A stretch of 64,000 nt of DNA. It comes from CBDEGU01 sp965238045. Its GTDB lineage: Bacteria; Acidobacteriota; Terriglobia; Bryobacterales; UBA6623. The position numbers and the translations under genes are program-made. The notes under the pieces are model-generated. The model saw nothing but the letters and a program-made list of their open reading frames with translations, made no database searches and was not told the origin of the DNA. Shown here piece by piece: positions 54,789 through 64,000 of the stretch (the stretch's first letter is position 1; each line of letters opens with the position of its first letter). The DNA lies in the NCBI GenBank assembly GCA_965238045.1, contig CBDEGU010000012.1:434001-498000 (forward strand). Direction: 5' to 3'.

Positions 54789-55575
54789 TTGCATGACGGG
54801 CTGGCTGCGACGGCGGTTTCAGCTTCTCCTCTGGCCTCTCACGCTCTTTGAAACAGCCAGCGTGTTCCGGGAGGAAGCTTTTCCGCTGCGGCCCGGCGCC
54901 AAACGCACCCGCTACCCTTTTCGCGTGCTTCGCTATTGGTGGGTTATCAACGCCATCGGCGACGAAGTTCGCCGGCTGCATAGGCCCGTCACGATCGTTG
55001 ATGTCGGCTCGGAAAAGGGATTGCTGAAGAACATCGTCCCGCCCATTGCCAACTCGCGCTGGATTGGCCTGGACCGCGACGTCGCCAACGAGTATGTGCT
55101 CGGCGCCGGCTACGACGAACTCCATGCGTGCAATCTGGAAGACTCCATTCCGTTGCCCGACGATACTGCGGATGTTCTGGTCTGTCTGCATATTTTCGAG
55201 CATCTCCCGAAGACCGAAACCACCCTTGCGGAACTAGCTCGTGTCGTCAAGCCGGGCGGCGTGCTTCTCATTGGCACACCGGTGCTGCCGCGTCTTCTAG
55301 CCGCTGTGCGGCAGCGGCAATTTCGCCGTGAGATCGTCGCCGGGAAGAGAACCCCTGGCGAGCATGTGCTGGTGTTCTACCCGGCCCTCTGGAGGCGATT
55401 GATCCGGCGGCTCGGCGTCAAGACCGAGATGTTCACCGGGTCCCACTTCCTGCGAATGACGGGCAACTCGCTGGAGAATTTCCAGCTTTGGGTCCGGCTC
55501 AATCAGTTCATCGCCGCCTGCGTCCCGTCGTTGGGAAACGAACTCTGCATCCGGCTCCGCATGCCGCCTGCTTAA
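54781..55575 (+). CDS. Class I SAM-dependent methyltransferase
   Basis: 264 residues from ATG 54781; ATG 54793 is an alternative four codons on. The SAM site reads TIVDVGSEKGLLK (about 71-83, GxG replaced by SEKG), then CNLEDSIPLPDDTADVLVC and HIFEHLPKTE, as in Methyltransf_11. A basic N-terminus with one hydrophobic stretch may touch the membrane. Acceptor unknown. The SGNH hydrolase follows on the same strand, and together they could modify a glycan, though the spacing of 250 bp argues against tight coupling. Confidence 0.85.
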   Translation: MRVCMTGWLRRRFQLLLWPLTLFETASVFREEAFPLRPGAKRTRYPFRVLRYWWVINAIGDEVRRLHRPVTIVDVGSEKGLLKNIVPPIANSRWIGLDRDVANEYVLGAGYDELHACNLEDSIPLPDDTADVLVCLHIFEHLPKTETTLAELARVVKPGGVLLIGTPVLPRLLAAVRQRQFRREIVAGKRTPGEHVLVFYPALWRRLIRRLGVKTEMFTGSHFLRMTGNSLENFQLWVRLNQFIAACVPSLGNELCIRLRMPPA

Positions 55576-55825
55576 CAGCCCGTGGCAGGAGTCCGCCGGA
55601 AGGCGATTCACAGCCAGCTTCATCGGTTGGGCGAGAAAGTCGTTTTCGCGGAATTTCGAACCCCGGTGCTGGAACGAGGCCATCCCTCGTTCGAGGACAC
55701 CGCTCGCCGAACCGGGGTTGTGTTTTCTCCAGCGGTCGGGCATGGCCCTCCACGACGACCCGGCATATCAGCCGGCCGAGCCCCGGGCCACGCGATACGC
55801 TAGGAAGCAGGACGCTTCGAGCGCA

Positions 55826-56857
55826 ATGCTGAAACAGACGATAGCGCAGCAGCGGGGACGCGGACCTGCCTGGTTCTACGCGGTATATGTGGCTGGCGTA
55901 GTCGTGCTGTTGCTCGGTGCGGGTGAGTTGGCTGTTCGGCTCAAGGGCCTGCGGCCTTGGGCGCCCGAACCATTGCGGATCCGGGTCGAGCCAGGCGAAC
56001 GCTTTTTTCAATCCGACGCGGTGGCCGGATACCGCCATCTGCCAGGCGAGTTCCGTGTTCGCCTGCCCGGTGGTTATGCGTTTCATGTCACGCATGGCGG
56101 CGACACACTGCGGATCACCAGCCGTCCCGCCTCTGGCGGGCCTGACTCCCGGCCCGAGATCTGGATTCTCGGCTGCTCGTTTACTCACGGGTGGTCGCTT
56201 GACGACGAAGCGACCTATCCTTGGCTTCTTCAAGAGATTCTGCCGCGCTACAAGGTCGTGAATTTCGGCGTCAACGGCTACAGTAATCTGCAGTCCTACC
56301 TGCAGTTCAAGCAGGCTCTCGATCAGCGCGCCGCGCCAGTGGCCGTCGTGATGGCTTACGCCCAATTCCACGACATGCGAAACATCCTCGCCCGGCAGGC
56401 GCGAAAGGCCTTCGTACCCTGGAACCGGCTCGGGCTGCTGATCCTGCCCTACGCCCGGCTCGCCGAGGAGCAGGGTTTCTCCTTCCGCATGGAAGAAGTT
56501 CTGTATTCTGAGTTTCCGCTGATGCGTTATTCCGCCCTGAGCCATTACCTGGAAACGATCTACAACTCACGGGAAGAGGAGATCTACCGCGGCCGCGAGG
56601 TCTCACGGGCGATCCTCGCCAAGATGGCCGGCGTGTGCGCCGAGCGAGACATCCTCTTTGCGATCGCCGAGATCGCGCACCCGGCGGTGATGATGTCTTT
56701 CGCGGAATCGCGGGCGATACCGGCGATTGACATCTCGGTGGATCTGCGCATTGAGGCCAACAGCAACATGCCCCACGACGCTCATCCCAGCGCCTTGGCC
56801 CATCGGCGCTATGCCGCTGCGCTGGGAACCTTCCTGCGGGAAAACCTGCCGCGCTAG
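55826..56857 (+). CDS. Membrane-anchored SGNH/GDSL hydrolase
   Basis: 343 residues from ATG 55826 (upstream in-frame starts at 55718 and 55742 are possible). One membrane helix (FYAVYVAGVVVLLLGAG) near the N-terminus. The catalytic domain has the SGNH blocks GCSFTHGW (Ser), NFGVNGYSN (Gly, Asn) and DAHPSALAH (Asp-x-x-His). Such esterases remove acyl groups from glycans or lipids. It would face the periplasm. Confidence 0.85.
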   Translation: MLKQTIAQQRGRGPAWFYAVYVAGVVVLLLGAGELAVRLKGLRPWAPEPLRIRVEPGERFFQSDAVAGYRHLPGEFRVRLPGGYAFHVTHGGDTLRITSRPASGGPDSRPEIWILGCSFTHGWSLDDEATYPWLLQEILPRYKVVNFGVNGYSNLQSYLQFKQALDQRAAPVAVVMAYAQFHDMRNILARQARKAFVPWNRLGLLILPYARLAEEQGFSFRMEEVLYSEFPLMRYSALSHYLETIYNSREEEIYRGREVSRAILAKMAGVCAERDILFAIAEIAHPAVMMSFAESRAIPAIDISVDLRIEANSNMPHDAHPSALAHRRYAAALGTFLRENLPR

Positions 56858-56916
56858 CGCCGGCCGCGGTCGCTGGAAATGGCCGCGCCACCGCTCGCAG
56901 CCATTTCTACTACAGC

Positions 56917-59052
56917 CTAGGATGGCAGCGTGAAGCCCGCGCCCGTCGAAGTGAGCAAGTCTTCCATCTGCCCCTGCTGGATAAACGGGTCCAGAAGCCG
57001 GGCCTCGGACCGCAGCAGATGTTCAAGCTCGGAGGCCCGAATCGGGCGGCTCGCCAAATAGCCTTGGATCTTGTCGCACCGTGCGGCCAGCAAGAAGGCT
57101 AGCTGCTCCTCGGACTCGACCCCTTCGGCTGTGACTTCGAGGTTCAGGTTGTGGGCGAGGGCGATGATGCCTTTCGCCACGGCCGCCGCCTTGGGGTTGG
57201 TTGTCACACTGGAGACAAACGAGCGATCTATCTTGAGGCAGTCGAACTTGTACTGCGTCAGATAGCTAAGCGAGGAGTACCCCGTTCCAAAATCATCGAT
57301 GGAGATGCGAATCCCCATCGTCTCAAGCTTGCCCAGAGTGCGCGGGGCTATGTCCAAACCATCCATCAGGGCGGATTCGGTCAGTTCCAATTGCAGCAGC
57401 CTCGGATCGAGTTTCGTTTCGCTGAGTATTCGGCGGAGGTCTTGAGGGAAATGCTCCCGCTGCAATTGCCGCGCCGACAAATTGACAGCCACCGTTAGGG
57501 GCGGCAGACCAGAACGCCGCCAGGCGGCGTTCTGCGAGCAAGCCTGGCGCAGGACCCACTCCCCGAACGGCCCGATCAAACCCATTTCCTCGGCAAGCGG
57601 GATAAATTCCGCGGGTCCGATCAAATCAGAACCCGGCGGCTGCCAGCGCAGCAGCACCTCGGCGGAGACGATCCGGCCGGTTCTCGCTGAGACGATGGGC
57701 TGATATCGAAGTTGCAGCTCCTGGCGGTCCAGGGCCTGGCCAAGATCATTCTGTAGCTGGCAGACTCTTAGGGCCTTGGCGTGCATCTCGGCGTTGAACA
57801 ACTGGAGGTTGCCTCGGCCCTGTGTTTTGGCGTGGTACATCGCGGTGTCGGCGTTGCGCACCAGGTCTTCGGCGCAGGTTACGCCCGTCGTATTGAACGC
57901 GATCCCGATGCTTGCTCCAGTGGCGATGTCGTGCTCGCCGATCTTGAAGGACTCGGCCAAAACGTCGCGGATCCGGTTGCCGACGTGTACAGCGTCTTCC
58001 GCTCCCTCCAAGTCCTCCATTAACATGACGAACTCATCGCCGCCAAAGCGAGCCATAATATCACCCCGGCGCTGGCAACCTCGAAGGCGAGCCGCCGCGG
58101 CGGCGAGAAGCTGGTCGCCGACCAAATGCCCCAGGCTGTCATTGATGATCTTGAAGCGGTCGAGGTCCAGGAAAACGACCGCAAATATGCTGTCTGGGAA
58201 GTCCTTAGAACGCTGAACAGCGCGTTCCAGCCGGGCCATGAAGGCCTGGCGATTGGGCAAACCCGTCAGTTTGTCATGAAAAGCGTCGTCGAGGATACGC
58301 TTTTCAATCTCCATCAATTGACTGATATCGGTGAGCGAGCCGGCAATGGCGATTGGGTTTCCGTCATCGTCCCTGGCTGCGACCCCGCGGCTGAGCACCC
58401 ACAAATAGGTGCCGTCGCGGTGCTGAATACGGTATTCAATTTGAAATCGCTCTGTTTTGCCGTAGAGATGCTTCGAGAGGGCCTGCTTGACGTCGGCCAG
58501 GTAGAAGTGATGAATTCGCTTGAGCCACTCGTCCGGGTTATCGCTCAACTCTCCCGGTTCGAATCCCAGCAAAGCGGCCCACTGATCAGAAAAGTAGGTC
58601 TTCTCCGTTTTTAGATCCCAGTACCAGTGGCCGTCACCAGCTCCCGCTACTGCCAGGGTTTCGCGGAGTTGTTTTCGATGCCGCTCTGTTCGCGCCTGCA
58701 TCTCGAGCCGTTCTTCTATCACTCGCTTCCGGCAGCCGGCCCGGAGCCGTGTCGCGCGTCTCCGCACAATGACGACCGACAAGGCCGCGCCCGCGGCCAA
58801 AACACCGGTCAGCGGCAGCCACGGCCAAAACAGATTGGAATTCCAGGCGACCGAGATCCAGGCGGCAATGGCGACCCCTTCGATGGCTAGTAGCCAGCGA
58901 AGCGACAGGGCCGTGTAGGAGAGAAGTCCGAAGACGCCCAATAGTACGACGATCTCACGCGGACTCGCGGCGAAATAGAGATGAGCCATGCTATTCGCCA
59001 CGGCCATCGCGGCGGCGGCCGCGAGGGCCCGGTGTGCCTTCACGGGCGACAT
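56917..59052 (-). pseudogene. GGDEF-EAL cyclic-di-GMP protein, 3' part of a gene split by IS256
   Basis: 711 codons from ATG 59052: three or four membrane helices (about 10-95), a PAS domain (about 135-245), GGDEF at 337-341 (RFGGDEF intact, so cyclase activity is possible) and an EAL-type domain from about 440 with EVL in place of EAL at 465-467. FDDFGTGYSS-type (DDFGTGYSS) and NADTAMYHAK segments are present. The IS256 copy at 59072 lies inside the reading frame: its removal joins the residue before ATG 59052 to the fragment at 60529-60785. The 3' part may still be translated from ATG 59052, but without its first helices. Confidence 0.85.
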
Positions 59053-59062
59053 GCGCTTGGCG

Positions 59063-60528
59063 CCGATCGACGAGAGTGTCCCAATCGTAGTTGAGGGTTT
59101 GTAGGGCGGCGGCGTAAAAGAGCATTGTACTAGGCAGCCTTTGCTGCTGTGGCCTTGGCCGGATTGAGGATGGCGTCGAGCATCCACAGATCCTTGTAAC
59201 CCATGATCTTGCGGAAGCTTTTCTCGGTATCGAGGAATGCAGCCGTGGCCCAGCGACACACCATGGCCGCGTCCTTCCAGCGGGTCACTCGCCGCGTTCT
59301 CCGCCGCACCCCGGCGTTAGGAGACTCGACGATGTTCGTCGTCGCCAGGCAGCGATGCAGCGACGGCGGCGCACCCAGGCGGTTGATGGTGAAACACTCC
59401 TCCATGCCTTCGCGCAAACTCACCGCCGCCTCGGGCCAGTCACCCTCGTACCACTGGGCTAGCTTCTCCAGCCGCGCTTGTCCATCTTGGGCTCCCAGCC
59501 GCCAGGCGGCCCGGATCGCCGCTTTGGCCTGATCGCGCTCGGCCTTAGGCAGCCGCTCGACGACATTGCGCAGCTTGTGAGCACGGCAGCGCTGCACCGG
59601 AACTTTGCCGAAGACCCGCCGCACCGCCGCCCGCAGGGCCTTCGATCCATCGAGCACGAAGAGCCTGTTTTTCTCCGTCGATACTCCCCGCTCGACCATG
59701 CCCCTCAGCAAGTCTTCGGCGGCGGCTGTGCTCTCAGTGGCGGCGTGCTGCAATCCCAGCACATGTTTGTTGCCCTGACGGTCTACGCCCACCGCTGCAA
59801 GCACTACATGATCTGCGAAGATCAAACCGTCCACGTAGATCACCAGCAGATCCAGCTCATCGAGGCGCCGCGTGAGCACTTCGTCGATGCTCTTTTCGGC
59901 GGCCTCGACTGCCTCCCGGCTGACGGCGGATTTCGACACCCCGGCCGTGCCGGCCATTGCGCCAATCACCCCGGCATAGTTGCGCGTCGAGACGCCCTTC
60001 ATCAGAATGTCGAGCATGCGCGCGCCGAGGCGTTCGTCGTCCTGCATCGCTTCGTAAGCGGGCACTTTGACCTCGCCGCCGGAGCGTTTGCGCAGTCTGG
60101 GTTTGCTGACGCGCAGTTTGCGGTTGCTGAGCTTGACGCGACCGGGCTGGCGGCCCCAGCGGACCACATCGCCGCGGCGCTTCTTGCCGGGCTGGGAAAG
60201 TTTTCCACCGGTAACTTGCTGCGCCGACAGTTCCAGCACGGCTTGAATGGCGGCGCGGCCGGTGACGTCGATAACCTCGTCGACGGCTCCGCGGCACTGC
60301 TCGACCAGTTCAACCAAGGGCAGCATGAGTTGGGAGTTTTGGCTGAGCAGGCGGGTGAGGTCGTTGGGGCTGACTGGCTGTTGCTTCGCGGAATCCAGAA
60401 TGTGATATCGTTTCTTCACGGCGGTTCTCCTTTGTGGTGAAAGGTTTGCTCGATTCTCTCAGAGAACCGGGCTTGAGAACCGCCGCCCTTCCACCTTCAA
60501 CTAGATTCGGGACAATCTCCCGATCGAC
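59063..60528 (-). mobile_element. IS256-family insertion sequence with 9-bp target duplication
   Basis: Element at 59072-60519 with imperfect terminal inverted repeats of about 25 bases (GAGAGTGTCCCAATC at the left, GAGATTGTCCC in the complement of the right end). CCGATCGAC flanks both sides (59063-59071 and 60520-60528), the 9-bp duplication typical of IS256. One transposase gene fills it. The perfect target duplication implies a recent insertion. Confidence 0.93.
59130..60419 (-). CDS. IS256-family transposase
   Basis: 429 residues. Mutator-type DDE enzyme: YVDGLIFADHVVLAAVG, VLDGSKALRAAVRRVFG, VQRCRAHKLRNV and TTNIVESPNAGVRRRTR are the conserved blocks carrying the Asp, Asp and Glu catalytic residues and the C/H motif. 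Complete and of normal length, so probably active. A putative start ATG at 60419 is well placed inside the element. Confidence 0.95.
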   Translation of the reverse strand: MKKRYHILDSAKQQPVSPNDLTRLLSQNSQLMLPLVELVEQCRGAVDEVIDVTGRAAIQAVLELSAQQVTGGKLSQPGKKRRGDVVRWGRQPGRVKLSNRKLRVSKPRLRKRSGGEVKVPAYEAMQDDERLGARMLDILMKGVSTRNYAGVIGAMAGTAGVSKSAVSREAVEAAEKSIDEVLTRRLDELDLLVIYVDGLIFADHVVLAAVGVDRQGNKHVLGLQHAATESTAAAEDLLRGMVERGVSTEKNRLFVLDGSKALRAAVRRVFGKVPVQRCRAHKLRNVVERLPKAERDQAKAAIRAAWRLGAQDGQARLEKLAQWYEGDWPEAAVSLREGMEECFTINRLGAPPSLHRCLATTNIVESPNAGVRRRTRRVTRWKDAAMVCRWATAAFLDTEKSFRKIMGYKDLWMLDAILNPAKATAAKAA

Positions 60529-60785
60529 CGGTACATCCAGAAGGAGATGACCGCCATGACCGAGCCACTCGCGGCCAGATGGCGTCCTAACTCGTGGCCG
60601 ACCACAAGGTCACTGGCGGCGCTGCCGGCAAAGACGAGCGCGAGAGCGGGCAGGGCCCGCGCAAGCCGCTCAAGCACCAGGTCATCGGACGATTTGCGCA
60701 CCTCGGCCTTCAGCGCCTGCAACTCTGAAGGATAGAGATCGGTGTGCGAGCCGTCGCCGGGATCGATTTGGGCGCTTTCTGCCAC
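60529..60785 (-). pseudogene. 5' fragment of the GGDEF-EAL gene
   Basis: 85 codons from ATG 60785, ending in the IS. The protein reads MAESAQIDPGDGSHTDLY at its start, then LARALPALALVFAGSAAS and VMAVISFWMYRSIG, two membrane helices. With the IS and one target copy removed, the frame joins IG to AKRMSPVKAHR without a gap, giving an intact protein of about 800 residues. Its promoter region carries the dyads at 60844-60880. Confidence 0.88.
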
Positions 60786-60843
60786 GTTACATTTAGAGCA
60801 CGAACCGAGCCTGACGGCAATTGGGCGCTAGTGATATTTATGC

Positions 60844-60880
60844 GGTATTACGTGTCAGTGTAATACCCTAGTCCACTAGG
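60844..60880. promoter_or_regulatory. Two nested dyads upstream of the GGDEF-EAL gene
   Basis: GGTATTAC (60844-60851) and GTAATACC (60860-60867) form a perfect 8-bp dyad with an 8-base spacer. It abuts CCTAGT-CC-ACTAGG (60867-60880), a perfect 6-bp dyad. They lie 60-95 bp before the gene's ATG. A LuxR/FixJ-type or other dimeric regulator is a reasonable guess; none is proven. Confidence 0.6.
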
Positions 60881-60988
60881 AGAATATCCCGTATGCGGGG
60901 CAATTTCAACGGCGCCGGTATGCGGGGCAGACTGACGAAGCCAGGTCTCCCCCCCCCCGGGGCGGGGCAGCCGCGCAAAGAGTATAAG

Positions 60989-62518
60989 TCAGGTCCAGTA
61001 GGTTCGGTCGAGGCTGCGGTATTGAACGGCTTCGGCAAGATGGCTCACGGCGATCGACGAGTGACCACCTAGATCAGCGATGGTGCGAGAGACCTTGAGA
61101 ATCCGGTCGTGGGCTCGGGCGGAGAGACCCATGCGCTGAATCGCCATCTCAAGAGTCCTTTCGCCAGCCTCGTCGAGCTTGCAGAACTCGCGGATCATGT
61201 TCGAGGGCATGCGAGCGTTGGGATAGCCGCGGGCGGTTTGAAGCTGGCGGGCCTTGTCGGTTCGCTCTCGAATGTTCTGGCTCGGCTCGGCGGAGATCTC
61301 GGAGCGCAGTTCGCGGTATTTCACCGGCGGGACCTCGACATGGATGTCAATACGGTCGAGCAGAGGGCCGCTGATCTTCCCGACATAGCGCTGGATCTGG
61401 GCCGGGCTGCAGCGGCACTCCCGGTTGGGATCGCCAAAGTACCCGCAAGGGCAGGGATTCATGGCCGAGATGAGCATGAACGACGAGGGAAATGTCAACG
61501 CCAGAGCGGAGCGAACGATGGTGATATTGCCTTCCTCGAGCGGCTGGCGCAGCAGTTCGAGGACGTTGCGGGGAAACTCGGGGAATTCATCGAGAAAGAG
61601 CACGCCGTTATGGGCCAGACTCACCTCGCCAGGCTTGGCGACGCCCATGCCGCCGACGACGAGCCCGGCGTTGGAGATGCTGTGGTGCGGAGCGCGGAAG
61701 GGCCGCTCGGTCAGCAGACCTTGATGGGAGTCAAGCACGCCCGCGACGCTGTGAACTTTGGTCGTCTCGAGGGCTTCGTCAAAGGTCATGCGCGGGAGGA
61801 TCCCGGCGAACCGCTTTGCGAGCATCGTCTTGCCCGAGCCGGGCGGACCGACCATGAGCACGTTGTGTCCGCCGGCGGCGGCGATCTCCAAGGCCCGCTT
61901 TGCCGTTTCCTGACCTCTGACGTCCCGGAAATCATGCGCAGGGCGGTGGTGAGCGGCATTCCCATTCGGGTCGGCGGCGGCGCTCACCGGATTGCGGCTC
62001 TCCGGATGCTCGATCAGCCGCACGACATCGGCAAGATAATCGACGCCGAAGACATTCACGCCTCCGACGACGGCAGCTTCGGCGGCGTTGGCCGATGGCA
62101 GGATGACGTTCGGAATTCCCTCTTTCTTGGCGCAGACCGCGACCGGCAAGGCGCCGCGAACAGGACGCAATCCACCGTCGAGCGACAGCTCGCCCACGAC
62201 CAGAAAATCTTCCATCGCGTTGGCGGGAATCGTGCCCATGGCGCCCATGATGCCAAGGGCCATCGGCAGGTCGAAGCCGGCGCCTTCCTTGCGGATGTTG
62301 GCCGGCGCCAGATTCACGGTGATCGCCTTGTTTGGGTAGCCGTAGTCGGCATTGATGAGCGAGGAGCGGATACGCTCGCGGCTTTCGCGGACGGCGGTGT
62401 CGGGCAAGCCGACGGTGATGAAATCCTTTGCCGAGCCCATGTACATGTCGACTTCCACGTCGATGACCAGGGCGTCGACGCCATAGATGGCGGCGCTTCG
62501 TGTCTTGAACAGTGGCAT
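60989..62518 (-). CDS. comM: YifB/ComM-family magnesium-chelatase-like AAA ATPase
   Basis: 509 residues from ATG 62518 (LFKTRSAAIYGVDALVIDVE follows). An N-terminal ChlI-like domain (1-170), an AAA domain with GPPGSGKT Walker A and VLFLDEFPEF Walker B, and a C-terminal Mg-chelatase domain. ComM helps integrate DNA taken up by natural transformation and also assists branch migration. The C-terminal four-cysteine pattern PCPCGYFGDPNRECRCS is present. Start chosen because the upstream frame is out of family. Confidence 0.92.
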   Translation of the reverse strand: MPLFKTRSAAIYGVDALVIDVEVDMYMGSAKDFITVGLPDTAVRESRERIRSSLINADYGYPNKAITVNLAPANIRKEGAGFDLPMALGIMGAMGTIPANAMEDFLVVGELSLDGGLRPVRGALPVAVCAKKEGIPNVILPSANAAEAAVVGGVNVFGVDYLADVVRLIEHPESRNPVSAAADPNGNAAHHRPAHDFRDVRGQETAKRALEIAAAGGHNVLMVGPPGSGKTMLAKRFAGILPRMTFDEALETTKVHSVAGVLDSHQGLLTERPFRAPHHSISNAGLVVGGMGVAKPGEVSLAHNGVLFLDEFPEFPRNVLELLRQPLEEGNITIVRSALALTFPSSFMLISAMNPCPCGYFGDPNRECRCSPAQIQRYVGKISGPLLDRIDIHVEVPPVKYRELRSEISAEPSQNIRERTDKARQLQTARGYPNARMPSNMIREFCKLDEAGERTLEMAIQRMGLSARAHDRILKVSRTIADLGGHSSIAVSHLAEAVQYRSLDRTYWT

Positions 62519-62528
62519 AAGCTCTCCG

Positions 62529-62720
62529 CTAGGCGCTGGCGGACTTGCGAGCGGCGTTCGCCGAGGCCGGGCCGGTCTTAGCCGAGGGGTCATCGGAGCC
62601 GGTTTCCGGCTCCCGGTCAGCGTTCGCGGGCGGCGCTGCTTCGAAGGAGTTTTCGTAGCAAGCGGACCAGATGGCCAATAGTCCCAGCAGGACCAGGGCT
62701 TCGATTATGCGCTCGATCAT
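62529..62720 (-). CDS. Small membrane protein upstream of comM
   Basis: 63 residues from ATG 62720 (71 from an earlier start at 62744). One hydrophobic helix (MIERIIEALVLLGLLAIW) followed by an acidic, disordered tail. It ends ten bases before comM starts, which favours a real, co-transcribed gene. No family recognised. Confidence 0.4.
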   Translation of the reverse strand: MIERIIEALVLLGLLAIWSACYENSFEAAPPANADREPETGSDDPSAKTGPASANAARKSASA

Positions 62721-62890
62721 CGGCGGCACTTCACGCGGACGCACGCGCGCCGGCGCTGGGTTCCGATACAGCGGCAGTGAAATGGGTAACAGAACAGGGT
62801 CCCGGCCGGACCCTCGGATAGACTCACGACGGAGTGATTACGCAGCCATTATAGCGCCATGGCCGAGAGGATTGCTGCCAGGAGAGTTGT

Positions 62891-62948
62891 CCAATACAAG
62901 ATGATCCTGAAAGGGGGGAGTATTTCCAACACAAGATGATCCTGAAAG
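62891..62948 (+). repeat. Two direct repeats at the left end of a transposase gene
   Basis: CCAATACAAGATGATCCTGA (62891-62910) is repeated as CCAACACAAGATGATCCTGA (62926-62945), with one mismatch. Both continue AAG. They lie just before the transposase start and may be its terminal or internal binding sites. Confidence 0.55.
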
Positions 62949-62981
62949 CGACCAAGGAGGGAGGAGGGACACTGCGGGTGA

Positions 62982-64000
62982 ATGCACATCATCATGCAGA
63001 AAGTCGAATGTCTCACGCTAGAGCAGATGCGGGAGTTCCTAGCGGCCAGCGAAGAGCTGGTTTTCACTCTGTCGGGCCGCGGCGAGATCTACAATCTGGT
63101 CGAGCGCACCCTTGGCAGGCAGCAGTATCTCGGGTTGCCCAAGAAAGACAAAGGGGTCGTGCGCCACTATTTAAGCAGGCTGAGCGGACGCAGTCTGCCG
63201 CAGATCACTCGCCTGATTGGGCAGTATCGCCAGCAGGGCACGGTGCGGCTGAGACAGCCGCGGCGGCGGCGTTTTCCGGTCCGCTACACGCCCGGCGACA
63301 TCGCCTTGCTGGCAGCAGCCGACGCGGCGCACGAAGGGCTCTCGGGCCCGGCGGTGCGGCGCATTCTGTGGCGGGAATACAACGTCTATCACAAGGAGGC
63401 CTATCAGCGGCTGGCGGAGATTTCTTCCTCCCACATCTACAACTTGCGGCGCGGGGCGGCCTATCGCCAGCACCACGTCCATCACACCAGCACCCGCGCC
63501 CGCGCCGTGGGCATTGGCGAGCGCCGCAAGCCCGACCATCGCGGCCGGCCGGGCTACTTGCGGGTCGATACCGTGCATCAGGGCGACACCTCCACCCGCC
63601 GGGGGCTCCACCATATCAACGCCGTCGACGCGGTGACGCAGTGGCAGACGGTGGGCTGCTGCCAGACGATCTCGGAATCGCATTTGATCCCGGTTTTAGA
63701 GGCCATGCTGCATCAGTACCCTTTCCGCATCGAGGGGTTTCATTCCGACAACGGCTCGGAGTTTCTCAATTACCGGGTCGAGAAATTGTTGAACAAACTG
63801 CTGGTGGGGGAGTTCACCAAGTCGCGGGCGCATCGCACAACCGACAACGCGTTGGTCGAGGGCAAGAATGGGGCGGTGGTGCGCAAACACATCGGACACG
63901 AACCGATCGGAGCCGAGCATGCCGAAGAGTTTCAGCGTTTCTACATGGCCGAGTTCAATCCCTACTTGAACTACCATCGCCCTTGCGGATTCGCCACCGT
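62982..64000 (+). CDS. ISNCY/IS481-like DDE transposase, 3' end beyond window edge
   Basis: 339 codons from ATG 62982 to the window end (ATG 62994 is an alternative). HTH region at about 40-130 (LPQITRLIGQYRQQGTV), then an rve-type integrase core with YLRVDTVHQGD (first Asp), FHSDNGSEF (second Asp) and VEGKNGAVVRKH (Glu), all intact. C-terminal NPYLNYHRPCGFAT is typical. No stop is reached, so completeness cannot be judged. Confidence 0.88.
   Translation, partial: MHIIMQKVECLTLEQMREFLAASEELVFTLSGRGEIYNLVERTLGRQQYLGLPKKDKGVVRHYLSRLSGRSLPQITRLIGQYRQQGTVRLRQPRRRRFPVRYTPGDIALLAAADAAHEGLSGPAVRRILWREYNVYHKEAYQRLAEISSSHIYNLRRGAAYRQHHVHHTSTRARAVGIGERRKPDHRGRPGYLRVDTVHQGDTSTRRGLHHINAVDAVTQWQTVGCCQTISESHLIPVLEAMLHQYPFRIEGFHSDNGSEFLNYRVEKLLNKLLVGEFTKSRAHRTTDNALVEGKNGAVVRKHIGHEPIGAEHAEEFQRFYMAEFNPYLNYHRPCGFAT

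Noticed and set aside
60947..60962. Poly-C/G run as a phase-variation tract
   Set aside because: It lies between two gene ends, not in a promoter or reading frame, so length change would have no clear effect.

Overview
The window is GC-rich, gene-dense bacterial chromosome. The gene set suggests an Acidobacteriota member, probably Solibacteres/Bryobacterales: an Oar-like outer-membrane barrel, a TPR-secretin, a DinB-fold protein, an FG-GAP propeller protein, an S24-type XRE regulator beside a small cysteine-rich protein, a glycine-zipper periplasmic protein and many regulatory singletons. This taxonomic call is inferred from gene content; no rRNA is present.

Layout. 1-1.9 kb: arginine genes argF-argG on the minus strand (argG runs off the left edge), with a dyad over the argF ribosome binding site. 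2.0-7.2 kb: an accessory block with a 182-bp repeat, tRNA-Gly(GCC), tRNA-Cys(GCA), a tyrosine integrase with an overlapping excisionase, an IS1-like transposase, an IS6 transposase remnant and 1.6 kb of non-coding, C- and A-rich repetitive DNA. 7.2-19 kb: two cation/proton antiporters, an ATP/ADP-translocase-like carrier, a polysaccharide flippase, a Crp/Fnr regulator, an ECF sigma/anti-sigma pair and an ABC permease. 18.7-31.6 kb: a sulfatase-fold protein, a two-gene MoxR-ATPase cassette, a secretin, an orphan histidine kinase, a frameshifted secreted protein, a translationally coupled parvulin and formylglycine-generating enzyme, and DinB. 31.7-48.5 kb: transporters, an SDR, a large FG-GAP protein, a glycosyltransferase/STELLO pair, an FMN-dependent glutamate-synthase-like protein, an outer-membrane barrel, a LOG protein, an interrupted amidohydrolase and an MscS channel. 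48.6-64 kb: a divergent regulator/target switch, DUF192, a Gfo/Idh/MocA oxidoreductase, CpaE, an msrP pseudogene, a methyltransferase, an SGNH hydrolase, a GGDEF-EAL gene split by an IS256 copy, comM, and a second transposase running off the right edge.

Gene decay is the strongest theme. I see an IS256 copy with a 9-bp target duplication inside a c-di-GMP gene, a 46-bp templated duplication that puts stop codons in an amidohydrolase, a nonsense codon in a cysteine-rich gene, a frameshift in a secreted protein, a multiply frameshifted msrP, a response-regulator stub and an IS6 stub. Three 182-bp palindrome-ended repeats, all exactly the same length, behave like a MITE family; one supplies the stop codon of the secretin gene. 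The best candidates for uncharacterised biology are the MoxR/TraB-like cassette (20253-23004), the S24-regulator switch (48593-50156) and the parvulin-FGE pair (29069-30963).
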